Both the position numbers and the translations under genes were made by a program. Below, one piece after another: positions 16,256 to 23,249 of a stretch of 64,000 nucleotides of DNA. Below the pieces are notes generated by a model. It was given only the letters and a program-made list of their open reading frames with translations. It made no database searches and was not told where the DNA came from. The first letter of the stretch is position 1, and the number at the start of each line of letters is the position of its first letter. This DNA is from Pseudolysinimonas_A sp039912695 (GTDB taxonomy: Bacteria; Actinomycetota; Actinomycetes; Actinomycetales; Microbacteriaceae): the NCBI RefSeq assembly GCF_039912695.1, contig NZ_JBDSPJ010000024.1:62001-126000 (forward strand). The letters are read 5' to 3'.

Positions 16256-16896
16256 TGATTCCCGATGTCCGCCTGCGCGGAATTCTCGAGATCGCCGCCG
16301 CCATCCTGCTCGGGCTGCTGTCGGTCGCGACGACGGCCAGCGCCTTTCAGGCCTCGGTGTGGGCCCAGCAATCCGGCGAGTACACGTCGATTGCCGGGCA
16401 GCTCCGCGACGAGAGTTTCAGCAAACACATTCTGTCGGGCCTCGCGACCGACGATGACGGACGCCGACTCGCTCAAGCAACCCAGCTCGAGTTCCAGGCG
16501 CAGAACGGCTACGGGGATGCCGACCAACTCCGATCCCAGGCCGCAACCCTCGTTCGCGGCGGCACCCCGGGACTCGCTCAGGACTTCGATACCTGGGTGG
16601 CAAGCGGCTTCGACCCCGCACTACATCCGCTCAACTCCCGCACTCACATCGCCGCCAACGATGCCCCGATCTACGGAGCCAACCGTGCCTCGGCGGTTGC
16701 CTACGCTCTCGCCGACAGCCTCAGCGCTCGCAGTCTGCAACTCACCATCGCCGCCGTGTTCTTCGCCCTCGCGCTGCTGCTCGTCGGTGTCGCGGGCGCC
16801 AACGATTCGGTGAAGGTGATGTTCGGGCTGAACCTCGGGGGAGCGCTCGCTTTCCTCGGCGGCATCACCCTGACGGTGCTCGCCGCGATCGGCTGA
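16255..16896 (+). CDS. Unrecognised membrane protein, second of a tandem paralogous pair
   Basis: 213 residues: N-terminal helix (GILEIAAAILLGLLSVATTASAF), an outer region with AQQSGEYTSIAGQLRDESFSKHIL, and two C-terminal helices. It is a diverged copy of the preceding gene and is translationally coupled to it. Two similar single-plus-double-helix proteins would suit a hetero-oligomer. Function unknown. Confidence 0.65.
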   Translation: MIPDVRLRGILEIAAAILLGLLSVATTASAFQASVWAQQSGEYTSIAGQLRDESFSKHILSGLATDDDGRRLAQATQLEFQAQNGYGDADQLRSQAATLVRGGTPGLAQDFDTWVASGFDPALHPLNSRTHIAANDAPIYGANRASAVAYALADSLSARSLQLTIAAVFFALALLLVGVAGANDSVKVMFGLNLGGALAFLGGITLTVLAAIG

Positions 16897-16926
16897 TCGG
16901 GATGCGGTGAACCCGCCGACCATGGC

Positions 16927-17823
16927 TCAGCTGTCGAAATACCAGCGCCCGGCGAGGTCTTCCTCGAGGGTCGGGCCGGTCGGCGTCCAGCCCAGCGACG
17001 CCTGGGTCTGCGCGCTCGAGGCGGGAATGTCCATCGCGAAGAAGCCGCCGATCCAGCCGAAATGGCCCACCGCATCCGCCGCTTCGATCGAACGCACCGG
17101 GAGGCTGAGCCCGGCACCGATGGCTTCGGCGATGGTGCGGCTGGCGACACCCTCTTGCCCGATGGCGTGGAGGATGGCGCCCGGCTCCGCGTTCTCGAGA
17201 CCGAGTCGCACGAGCCGCGCGGCGTCAGAACGGTGCACGGCAGGCCAGCGGTTGGCGCCGTCTGCGACGTAGGCCGAGAAGCCCTTGTCACGGGCGATCT
17301 CGGTGAGCACCTTCATGAACCCTGTGTCGCCGACGCCGTGGACGGTGGGTGCGAACCGGGAAATCACCGTGCGAACGCCCTTGGCCACGTAGTCGAGCGC
17401 GAGATTCTCGCTCCCTCCGCGAGGCGCATCGGGTCCGTGGAATGGTGAGGCGTCGACCTCGAGCCCGATCGGTCCGATGCCCCGACCCGCCATACCCGAC
17501 GCGATCACGAACGTCCGCCCCGACCCGGCGAGCGCGTCACCCAGGGCCTGTACTGCGCCGCGCTCGGCTTTGTTCGAAACCGCCTGGTTGCCGAAGTCGT
17601 GCTTGTTGGCGAGATGGATGACGGCGTCGGCCCCGGCAGCGCCCGCTCTGAGGCTTGCGAGATCGTCGAGGTCTCCGCGCTGAACGTCGGCGCCCTTTGC
17701 TTCGAGCGCGGCTGCCGATGCGTCGGAACGCGCCAGGCCCGTGACCTGGTGCCCCGCGCCGAGCACTTCGTCGGTGACGGCGGAGCCGATCCATCCGGAT
17801 GCGCCGGTGATGAAAACCCGCAT
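16927..17823 (-). CDS. NAD(P)-dependent SDR/epimerase-type oxidoreductase
   Basis: 298 residues of the extended/atypical SDR class. The N-terminal Rossmann motif is VFITGASGWIGSAV. GADVQRGDLDDL is the usual acidic segment after strand 3, and AVIHLANKHDF follows. The classical YxxxK is not clear, which is normal for atypical SDRs. Substrate unknown. It is divergent from a TetR gene, with two matching operator-like dyads in the 88-bp gap, so TetR probably controls it. Confidence 0.85.
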   Translation of the reverse strand: MRVFITGASGWIGSAVTDEVLGAGHQVTGLARSDASAAALEAKGADVQRGDLDDLASLRAGAAGADAVIHLANKHDFGNQAVSNKAERGAVQALGDALAGSGRTFVIASGMAGRGIGPIGLEVDASPFHGPDAPRGGSENLALDYVAKGVRTVISRFAPTVHGVGDTGFMKVLTEIARDKGFSAYVADGANRWPAVHRSDAARLVRLGLENAEPGAILHAIGQEGVASRTIAEAIGAGLSLPVRSIEAADAVGHFGWIGGFFAMDIPASSAQTQASLGWTPTGPTLEEDLAGRWYFDS

Positions 17824-17840
17824 GTGAGATACCTGCTTTC

Positions 17841-17863
17841 GTGATGTCAGTTACTGTCATCAC
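17841..17863. promoter_or_regulatory. TetR operator, copy 1
   Basis: A 23-bp near-perfect palindrome with half sites GTGATGTCAGT and ACTGTCATCAC, in the gap between the divergent SDR and TetR genes. Confidence 0.65.
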
Positions 17864-17875
17864 CGACACTACACC

Positions 17876-17896
17876 TGATGTCAGCCGCTGTCATCA
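17876..17896. promoter_or_regulatory. TetR operator, copy 2
   Basis: TGATGTCAGC and GCTGTCATCA flank one central base. The half sites match copy 1. It abuts the TATGAT -10 box (17900-17905) of the TetR gene. Confidence 0.65.
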
Positions 17897-17899
17897 CTG

Positions 17900-17905
17900 T
17901 ATGAT
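17900..17905 (+). promoter_or_regulatory. -10 box (TATGAT) of the TetR gene, leaderless type
   Basis: TATGAT ends six bases before ATG 17912, so the transcript would start at the ATG. Operator copy 2 covers the -35 region. Confidence 0.6.
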
Positions 17906-17911
17906 CGGGCC

Positions 17912-18490
17912 ATGGTGCGATGGGAAGCCGACGGGCGCGAGCGTCTCGCGAAAGCCGCCCTCGAGCTCTACTCGAAGCAGGGGTTCGACGAGACCACCGT
18001 CGCCGAGATCGCACAGTCCGCAGGGCTCACGGAGCGCACCTTCTTCCGGCACTTCGCCGACAAGCGCGAGGCGCTCTTCGGGGGGCAGGACCAGTTCGTG
18101 CAGGGGTTCATCGACGGGGTCGCGCTCGCGCCGCACAGCGCATCACCCTTCGACGTCGCCGCCACCGCCGTTCTGGTCGGCAGCAAGCCCTTCACCGCCG
18201 AGCGTCGGCCGCACTCTCTGCAGCGCCAGAAGATCCTCAACGCGCACTCTGAACTCAGAGAGCGCGAGTTGCTCAAGCTGGCCGGCCTCGCCCACGCGCT
18301 GGCGTCGGCACTCATAGCGCGGGATGTCGGCGAGCCCGCAGCATCACTGGCCGCCGAATCCGGCGTGGTCGTCTTTCGCGTCTCCTGGGATCAGTGGCTC
18401 GCGGAAGGAAACACGCGCTCGCTCGTTGACCTCGAGCGCGACGCGTTCGCCGAACTAGGCACCCTCGTGATGGTCAGCCGAAAGCCGTAG
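17912..18490 (+). CDS. TetR-family transcriptional regulator
   Basis: 192 residues. The N-terminal HTH reads RLAKAALELYSKQGFDETTVAEIAQSAGLTERTFFRHFADKREALF, a textbook TetR domain. The C-terminal ligand domain is diverse. Two palindromes between it and the SDR gene are likely its binding sites, giving autorepression and control of the SDR. The inducer is unknown. Confidence 0.92.
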   Translation: MVRWEADGRERLAKAALELYSKQGFDETTVAEIAQSAGLTERTFFRHFADKREALFGGQDQFVQGFIDGVALAPHSASPFDVAATAVLVGSKPFTAERRPHSLQRQKILNAHSELRERELLKLAGLAHALASALIARDVGEPAASLAAESGVVVFRVSWDQWLAEGNTRSLVDLERDAFAELGTLVMVSRKP

Positions 18491-18509
18491 GCGCTCCGGC
18501 AGCATCGCG

Positions 18510-19199
18510 TCAGCTAGCGCTGAACCTCGCGTCGACGGTCGCGGCGACCTCGATCTTGTCGGGTGTGAAGGTCAGCGCGGGAGCGCCAGCATCCATCGAC
18601 ATCATCTTTTGCGTGCGCATCATGCCGCCGCCCGCGGGGAACGGCTGATCGCCCCCACCGCCGGTGCCGAGCATTCCGGGGTCGGCGATGGCGATTGCCG
18701 ACACCTTCGTCAGACCCGCGGCACGTGCGTAGGTGGTCGCCTTCACGGTCGCATCCTGAACGGCGCGGGTCTGGATTTCGGTGGTCACCGCGAGGCGCTT
18801 CTCTTCGGTGAGATCCCACGAGATGGATGAGATGGTGACACCCTCGACCGTAGCGAAGCGCTCGACCAGGGCGGCGAGAGCGTCGAAGTCTTGGAACCGC
18901 GCCGTCGCCGAGAGGCTCGCGTAGTACACGGGCGCGAGTTGTTTGCCCTCGTTGTTCCACGGCCGGTTCGACCAGACGCTGACGCGGTCGCTCGACCAGC
19001 GGGTGACCGCGGTGCCGTCAAGGGCCTTGATCGCGGCCGTCACGTCGGCACCGACTCGGGTGGTCGCCTCGAACACCGGCTCGCGCTTGGGTCCATCGTG
19101 CTGCACCTGCACCACCAGAGTCGCGCGCTCGGCGTCGTACCAATCGGATGCCGTGCCTTGGACCGTGATCAGCGTCTCGACTGCGTTGTTCAGAGTCAT
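18510..19199 (-). CDS. SIMPL-domain (DUF541) protein
   Basis: 229 residues. VQGTASDWYDAERATLVVQVQHDG and the repeated helix/strand pattern through SISWDLTEEKRLAVTTEIQTRAVQDATVKATTYARAAGL are typical of SIMPL (DUF541). There is no signal peptide, unlike many Gram-negative SIMPL proteins, so it is probably cytoplasmic. Near the C-terminus is a Gly/Met-rich loop (GTGGGGDQPFPAGGGMM). Function unknown. Confidence 0.8.
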   Translation of the reverse strand: MTLNNAVETLITVQGTASDWYDAERATLVVQVQHDGPKREPVFEATTRVGADVTAAIKALDGTAVTRWSSDRVSVWSNRPWNNEGKQLAPVYYASLSATARFQDFDALAALVERFATVEGVTISSISWDLTEEKRLAVTTEIQTRAVQDATVKATTYARAAGLTKVSAIAIADPGMLGTGGGGDQPFPAGGGMMRTQKMMSMDAGAPALTFTPDKIEVAATVDARFSAS

Positions 19200-19238
19200 G
19201 GCGCAATCATCCCATTCGACTCGGGGAGTCGGCAGGGG

Positions 19239-19261
19239 AGTCAGTCGATCCGGCGGAGGGA
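19239..19261. repeat. Direct repeat, left copy, flanking the immunity-like gene
   Basis: Matches 19819-19841 at 21 of 23 positions. The right copy encodes the C-terminal ASLRRIS-stop of the 119-residue gene, and the left copy looks like the same gene end detached from its gene. Confidence 0.65.
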
Positions 19262-19345
19262 GCCGGGGAGCTGCGTTCGCCAGAATCGCTAACCAATGCT
19301 GCCGGTAGAATTCCTCCTGTCGAGATACTGAAAGTTTGTGGTGCC

Positions 19346-19783
19346 GTGAAGCTAGCGCATGTAAATCTCCGCCCGGATGGCGAGTACGTGGTGCTTACCT
19401 ACTCGGAAGCCAACGCTTGGGTTCTCGATGGGCCGATTAGCCGCCTGCCTCCCGAGACTGATGCCGAAACACTGGGGATTGCGGTACTCAAGGCTTTGGA
19501 TCTATCCCGAGGCGGACTACCCGACCTCACGAGAGACTCGAAGCCGTCGAAGCCGTTGCTCGAACTTTTTGAGGTTTCGTCTTACAACGCGTACATGAAA
19601 CGGATGAAGTCCGTTTCGGTGGCGCTCGAAGAAATCGGCGGCATTTTCAAGGTGACTCCGGACGTGAACGCGGGAACCAACGAGGGATTCACCCCGCTGA
19701 TCGAACACCGCGTAGAAACACACTTCGACACCCCCGAAGAACTTGGGCAGGCGATACTTGAGGCGTTCACGAAGGCTCGTTGA
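19346..19783 (+). CDS. Contact-dependent-inhibition-type immunity protein (CdiI-like)
   Basis: 145 residues from GTG 19346. The segment ELFEVSSYNAYMKRMKSVSVALEEIGGIFKVTPDVNAG and the C-terminal HFDTPEELGQAILEAF follow the pattern of CDI-system immunity proteins (x-SYxAFxKxxKSVSVEL, DPEELGxAVLxAF). Such proteins neutralise the toxic tip of CdiA-type or polymorphic toxins. No toxin or CdiB gene is nearby, so this is an orphan. Its base composition is visibly less GC-rich than the neighbours, and it is flanked by a 23-bp imperfect direct repeat, both consistent with recent acquisition. The family call rests on pattern recognition. Confidence 0.65.
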   Translation: MKLAHVNLRPDGEYVVLTYSEANAWVLDGPISRLPPETDAETLGIAVLKALDLSRGGLPDLTRDSKPSKPLLELFEVSSYNAYMKRMKSVSVALEEIGGIFKVTPDVNAGTNEGFTPLIEHRVETHFDTPEELGQAILEAFTKAR

Positions 19784-19818
19784 ACTCGCGAATGTGGTGA
19801 ACTCCGCAGAAGAGTAGG

Positions 19819-19841
19819 AGTCAGCTGATCCGGCGGAGGGA
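19819..19841. repeat. Direct repeat, right copy
   Basis: Partner of 19239-19261. It overlaps the 3' end of the minus-strand gene at 19821. Confidence 0.65.
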
Positions 19842-20180
19842 TGCGGGCGCGGGAAAGGGCAGCTGGATGCGTTCGGGATGCGAGCCGACCGCGTACGCCG
19901 AACCCCAGTCGTCGGCGACGACGACAACGCCTGACGTGCTGACTTCGCCGATACGCACCGAGCGTTCGACACCCTCTTCGGTGGTCAGCAGGTACTTGTC
20001 AGCGAGATACCCGATGCCGAGATCGTCGAGCATCCTCTCGGCCTCGAGCCAGTCGATGGGATCTGTCGTGATGCGACGGCCCAAGAGGTCGACGACGTGG
20101 AAGCCGTCGCCCTCGGCAAACATCCATCCGACGCATTCGCGATCAGCGCGTCGGTGTTCGATCCAGTCGGCGGGCAGCAC
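19821..20180 (-). CDS. Small conserved-looking protein of unknown function
   Basis: 119 residues, soluble, acidic: GWMFAEGDGFHVVDLLGRRITT, DWLEAERMLDDLGIGYLADKYLL, VRIGEVSTSGVVVVADDWG. It looks like a complete small beta-rich protein, but I do not recognise the family. The ATG or an upstream in-frame codon could be used. Its 3' end is partly duplicated 580 bp away, on the other side of the CdiI-like gene. Confidence 0.6.
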   Translation of the reverse strand: MLPADWIEHRRADRECVGWMFAEGDGFHVVDLLGRRITTDPIDWLEAERMLDDLGIGYLADKYLLTTEEGVERSVRIGEVSTSGVVVVADDWGSAYAVGSHPERIQLPFPAPASLRRIS

Positions 20181-20329
20181 TCGGCGAGCCTAGCGCTGGC
20201 GTCCCGCGTGTTACGGGCGTACTCTGAGAGACTGCCCTTCGGGGTAGTTGATAACTCCACAGCGTGCGATACGGCACTCTACTTGCCTTGCTCGCCCTTC
20301 GGGCGACGATTTGGCGAGGAGAGTCTCAT
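20181..20329. other. Intergenic leader of ssrA
   Basis: The stretch upstream of the tmRNA gene holds a small hairpin (TCGCCC, TTC, GGGCGA, about 20292-20306) and a TTGATA at about 20249 that could be a -35 box. No good -10 hexamer was assigned. No gene is seen. Confidence 0.4.
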
Positions 20330-20696
20330 GGGGATGATCGGTTTCGACATCGTCTGTGAAGCTGCGAGAAGCGGGCCGAGGATGAGGGGTTAACTCGTTA
20401 ACGATCTCCTCAAAAAACAGGTGCCAATGCTAAGCGCACCGACTTCGCTCTCGCCGCCTAAGGCGTAGACCGAGTCCGTCAGTCCGGGTATGTCCTCGCC
20501 CCGGATCCTGACGTCAGCTAGAGGACTTGCTGCGAACCTGAGTCTCAGGGATTCGCGGGACTTTCACTGAGGCTGGGCTTGTCGACCTAGATGCTCGTGG
20601 CAAAGGTCGAAGCCGAGTAGAACGATTTCACGAGATGCGCCCGGAGAAGGCGCAGGTCCTCAGCGATGGACGGGGGTTCAATTCCCCCCATCTCCA
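20330..20696 (+). ncRNA. ssrA: Transfer-messenger RNA (tmRNA)
   Basis: The 5' end GGGGATG (20330-20336) pairs with CATCTCC (20689-20695), with A 20696 as discriminator; CCA is not encoded. The sequence GGTTTCGAC follows near the 5' end as in other tmRNAs. The T-arm is GGGGG-TTCAATT-CCCCC. The tag reading frame at 20423-20461 is GCC AAT GCT AAG CGC ACC and on to TAA, giving ANAKRTDFALAA, a typical actinobacterial tag ending ALAA. With SmpB it rescues stalled ribosomes and marks the nascent chain for proteolysis. A 28-bp part (20634-20661) recurs exactly at 28878-28905. Confidence 0.97.
20634..20661. repeat. 28-bp repeat inside ssrA, probable island attachment site (left)
   Basis: Identical over 28 bp to 28878-28905. 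It lies just before the tmRNA T-arm. Integration of mobile elements into the 3' part of ssrA is common, so it probably marks the left boundary of the 20.7-28.9 kb island. Confidence 0.6.
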
Positions 20697-20723
20697 CTCA
20701 TGCCGTATCGCACGTTGTTGGAT

Positions 20724-21119
20724 CTAACGAGCCGCGATTGCCGATTCGAGCAGCGCCAGATGAGCGCGTCGGGCCTGTGCGACATCCGCCGCCGACACGG
20801 GTCGCGTCGAGTATCCGGCTTTCGTCTTCAGCGACAAAAGCCGCTGAAGGTTCGTCGCCGCGGCTTTGTCGACTTGACCCAGCAGCTTCAGCGCCTCATC
20901 GTGAGCACCGGTAACGGAGTACATGCCGAGGCGGCGGATGCAGATCACATCTGCGGCCGCAATGCCCGAGTGCACCGCGCTCGTCACATACGCGTCGGGC
21001 AGGTCGGCGGTGCCGGCCGCGTCGTTGTAGAGAAGTTGCGCGGCCTCAGCGAACTCGCGGGCCTTCGCGAGACGTGCCTCGGCGTCGCCGCGCTCAGCCG
21101 TTCGGGCTGGCGGAGTCAC
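20724..21119 (-). CDS. HEPN-domain protein, partner of the MNT protein
   Basis: 131 residues, all helical. AKAREFAEAAQLLYNDAAG and YVTSAVHSGIAAADVICIRRLGMYSVTGAHDEALKLL fit the HEPN fold. A canonical Rx(4-6)H ribonuclease motif is not obvious, so catalytic activity is uncertain. It starts with GTG 21119 in a four-base overlap with the upstream nucleotidyltransferase gene. HEPN/MNT pairs are toxin-antitoxin-like: MNT proteins can AMPylate and silence the HEPN toxin. Confidence 0.75.
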   Translation of the reverse strand: MTPPARTAERGDAEARLAKAREFAEAAQLLYNDAAGTADLPDAYVTSAVHSGIAAADVICIRRLGMYSVTGAHDEALKLLGQVDKAAATNLQRLLSLKTKAGYSTRPVSAADVAQARRAHLALLESAIAAR

Positions 21120-21730
21120 GGGGCACCCACGAGCGCCCTGAAGTCACCGCGGTCGCCAACGATGGTGATGCCGTCGCGCAAGATGTCTCGAATCACACCA
21201 TCAGTGTGGGCAGCACCCATGACTTCGGCCTTCGAGAATTCGATCGGGCGAGTGTCGTTGCCAGTCCACACGGTAATTCGGCTGATGAGCGTCTTGACTT
21301 GCGCGGCCCAAAGATCCGTCGAATCACCCAGACGAACAAGCGCGATGTCGATATCGCTCCCGGGTCGCATTTCGCCACGGGCGGCCGATCCGAACAACGC
21401 GACGTAGTGCGGCTGTTCCTGCCACCGACCGATCTCCTCCGCAAGGAGGGCGTGGAACGTCTCGGGTAGCTCGGCGAGTGCGACAATCGCTGGGGCTGAA
21501 AGGTGATCGCGGTTGAGAGAGAAGGCTCGGGACGGCCCGACCTGTCTGATGCTGATGACGCCTTGTTCGATGAGCCGGTCCATCGCCAGGCGGATTCCTT
21601 CCGCGGACCGAGAGGTGATCTTGCGCGCAAGGTCGGCGATCGTGAACTCGTGCTCAGCGCGGGCGAGAACGGAGAGGATGTCGCCGTCCACGGCTGAGGT
21701 GATCACTCGGAACGGACGATCGAACTGCAC
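21116..21730 (-). CDS. Winged-helix plus MNT nucleotidyltransferase fusion
   Basis: About 204 residues from GTG 21730, chosen because an AGGAGAAGG ribosome site lies nine bases upstream; a TTG at 21763 is in frame. The N-terminal half is a winged helix (ILSVLARAEHEFTIADLARKI, AMDRLIEQGVISIRQVG). The C-terminal half is a minimal nucleotidyltransferase: FGSAARGEMRPGSDIDIAL, with the GS and DxD residues of the active site. It probably regulates its own promoter through the winged helix and modifies the HEPN partner through the NTase. Three GTTGG/CCAAC dyads lie directly upstream. Confidence 0.85.
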   Translation of the reverse strand: MQFDRPFRVITSAVDGDILSVLARAEHEFTIADLARKITSRSAEGIRLAMDRLIEQGVISIRQVGPSRAFSLNRDHLSAPAIVALAELPETFHALLAEEIGRWQEQPHYVALFGSAARGEMRPGSDIDIALVRLGDSTDLWAAQVKTLISRITVWTGNDTRPIEFSKAEVMGAAHTDGVIRDILRDGITIVGDRGDFRALVGAP

Positions 21731-21749
21731 TTGTCCATCCCTTCTCCTC

Positions 21750-21813
21750 GTTGGTGCATCCAACTATAGTGGGTAGATACCAACTATTCTTGGTCATCAC
21801 CAACTTAAGTTGG
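21750..21813 (-). promoter_or_regulatory. Operator region with three GTTGG/CCAAC dyads
   Basis: GTTGG-TGCAT-CCAAC (21750-21764), CCAAC-TATTC-TTGGT (21780-21794) and the perfect palindrome CCAACTTAAGTTGG (21800-21813) are regularly placed upstream of the winged-helix/MNT gene. A TATAGT on the minus strand is the -10 candidate. Likely autoregulation. Confidence 0.65.
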
Positions 21814-21844
21814 ATGTGGCTAGCTCCAGGCCGCCGCAAGTCAT

Positions 21845-22020
21845 TCTCCGCTTGACCCGACGAGAAGAACCGTCGATGCCGACGTCGACGCGTGGCTCGC
21901 GGGTGCGGGTTCATTCGCCTGCGTGAGTTTCGGCAGCTTCCTGTCGGTGCGGGGCGACGTGCTGCGCCGCGTCGTGGCGGCACTCGCGGCGGCGGGGATT
22001 CCGGCGGCGGTGGCGCGGAT
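21845..22020 (+). pseudogene. Remnant of a glycosyltransferase gene
   Basis: The reading DPTRRTVDADVDAWLAGAG, then FACVSFGSFLSVRGDVLRR, then VVAALAAAGIPAAVA resembles the strand-helix unit of UGT/MurG-like (GT-B) glycosyltransferases just before the donor-binding region. No start codon or downstream domain follows, and similarity stops near 22020. It is therefore a fragment in otherwise gene-free sequence between the HEPN/MNT pair and the Hsp70 operon. The call is from pattern only. Confidence 0.4.
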
Positions 22021-22073
22021 TCATTTCGCCCCATCTCGACCACTGCACTTTTTGCACGTTGCGGCAAGTGGAT

Positions 22074-22104
22074 TTGAGCTCGGTCGCCAAAGGGGTGCTA
22101 ATCT
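22074..22104 (+). promoter_or_regulatory. Candidate promoter of the Hsp70 operon
   Basis: TTGAGC (22074-22079), a 19-bp spacer and TAATCT (22099-22104) precede GTG 22146 by about 41 bases. A second TAnnnT (TAGGCT, 22107-22112) is also possible. Confidence 0.45.
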
Positions 22105-22145
22105 CGTAGGCTTTGCGACCGCAGAGCACGAGACTCGGGAGCGAT

Positions 22146-23249
22146 GTGGCATTTTGGCAAACCGGCTACTTGGAATTCCATGAGCCGACGGAACCACCGA
22201 CTCCGGCGCCCGCGCCGCTCCCCACCGAGTCGTGCCCAGTTTGCGGTGTACTTTTCTTCGGTCGTCGCGACCTTGACGTCCATCAGATGAAGGGCCACGT
22301 CGGCATTCGACCCACGTTGATCTTTCAGGGACGGGAGGTCGGGCGATCGCGTCTGCACGTCGCGATGACTACCAGAGTCGAGGACTGGGTGTTCCACGAC
22401 ACCATCGCGGTCGAGGTTAACGGCGCTTCGATGACGCCGATTCAGGCGGCCGAGCTGCTGGCGTCCCGGAGGACCGGCCACGTCGACGTGATCGCGACTG
22501 GAGAGGGGGCGCGCCGTGAGTTCGAGTTCGAGTTCGTGCTCGCCGAGGAAGCTGACCTCGAAGGCGTTGATGGGGCTCTTGAGCATCTCATTGCCGGGCG
22601 AGTGCTGGACCGCGATGCGATCGCGAGCTTTATTACCCGCAGCCGGCCGTACGCCACGGCAAGCCGCTATCTCGACGGCCTCTCGAACTATCTCTACGGT
22701 GTCCTCGCGCGGGAGGACCTGAGTGATCGCGGCGGGGAAGCGGAGGCCTACGAACGCCGCTACGACATCTCGGTACGGATCCTTGGGACCTACGACCGGC
22801 GGCCCGCCGAGGCGATCTGCGGTCTCGTCGCTTTCCACTACAACCATTTCAATCACGCGGTCGCCAAGACGAAAAGCTGGTGGGTCTCCGACGTGTCGAA
22901 GCGGTTTCTGGGGTTGCTGGAGAAGGTGCCGATCGAGCGCTCGGACCTCTCCGACCGCGCACACTCGACTCTCGACGCAGCGCTGAGCGACACGACGACC
23001 CAACGCCTGCTCGCGGTCGGGTCCGTCGCACTCGACGGCTCGTACGCGGCGGTGCTCGACGAGGTGCTGGCCGATGTCGCCGCGCACCGTCCTTCCGATC
23101 AGTTGAAGATCAGGATGATAGCCGCCGAGTGCGCGCTCGCGGGCGGTCGATTGGAACAAGCTCGCGCACAGGCCGACGAGCTCCGTCAGTCCGTAGTCGC
23201 CGAGGGTTGGTATGCGGAGTTCCGCGCGCGATGCGAGGTGCGTCCATGA
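22146..23249 (+). CDS. C2H2 zinc-finger protein, first gene of the Hsp70-like operon
   Basis: 367 residues from GTG 22146, preceded by a GGGAG ribosome site; TTG 22113 is an in-frame alternative. After a Pro-rich linker (residues 12-26) lies one classical finger: C30-x2-C33-x12-H46-x4-H51. A beta-rich part (about 55-130) and a long helical C-terminal part (about 150-367) follow, without recognised motifs. It could bind nucleic acid or a partner through the finger. It overlaps the next gene by four bases (ATGA). I do not recognise the family. Confidence 0.75.
   Translation: MAFWQTGYLEFHEPTEPPTPAPAPLPTESCPVCGVLFFGRRDLDVHQMKGHVGIRPTLIFQGREVGRSRLHVAMTTRVEDWVFHDTIAVEVNGASMTPIQAAELLASRRTGHVDVIATGEGARREFEFEFVLAEEADLEGVDGALEHLIAGRVLDRDAIASFITRSRPYATASRYLDGLSNYLYGVLAREDLSDRGGEAEAYERRYDISVRILGTYDRRPAEAICGLVAFHYNHFNHAVAKTKSWWVSDVSKRFLGLLEKVPIERSDLSDRAHSTLDAALSDTTTQRLLAVGSVALDGSYAAVLDEVLADVAAHRPSDQLKIRMIAAECALAGGRLEQARAQADELRQSVVAEGWYAEFRARCEVRP

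Noticed and set aside
22098..23159. 353-codon open frame opposite the zinc-finger gene
   Set aside because: No motif, no ribosome site; the plus strand has a clear C2H2 finger and operon overlap.
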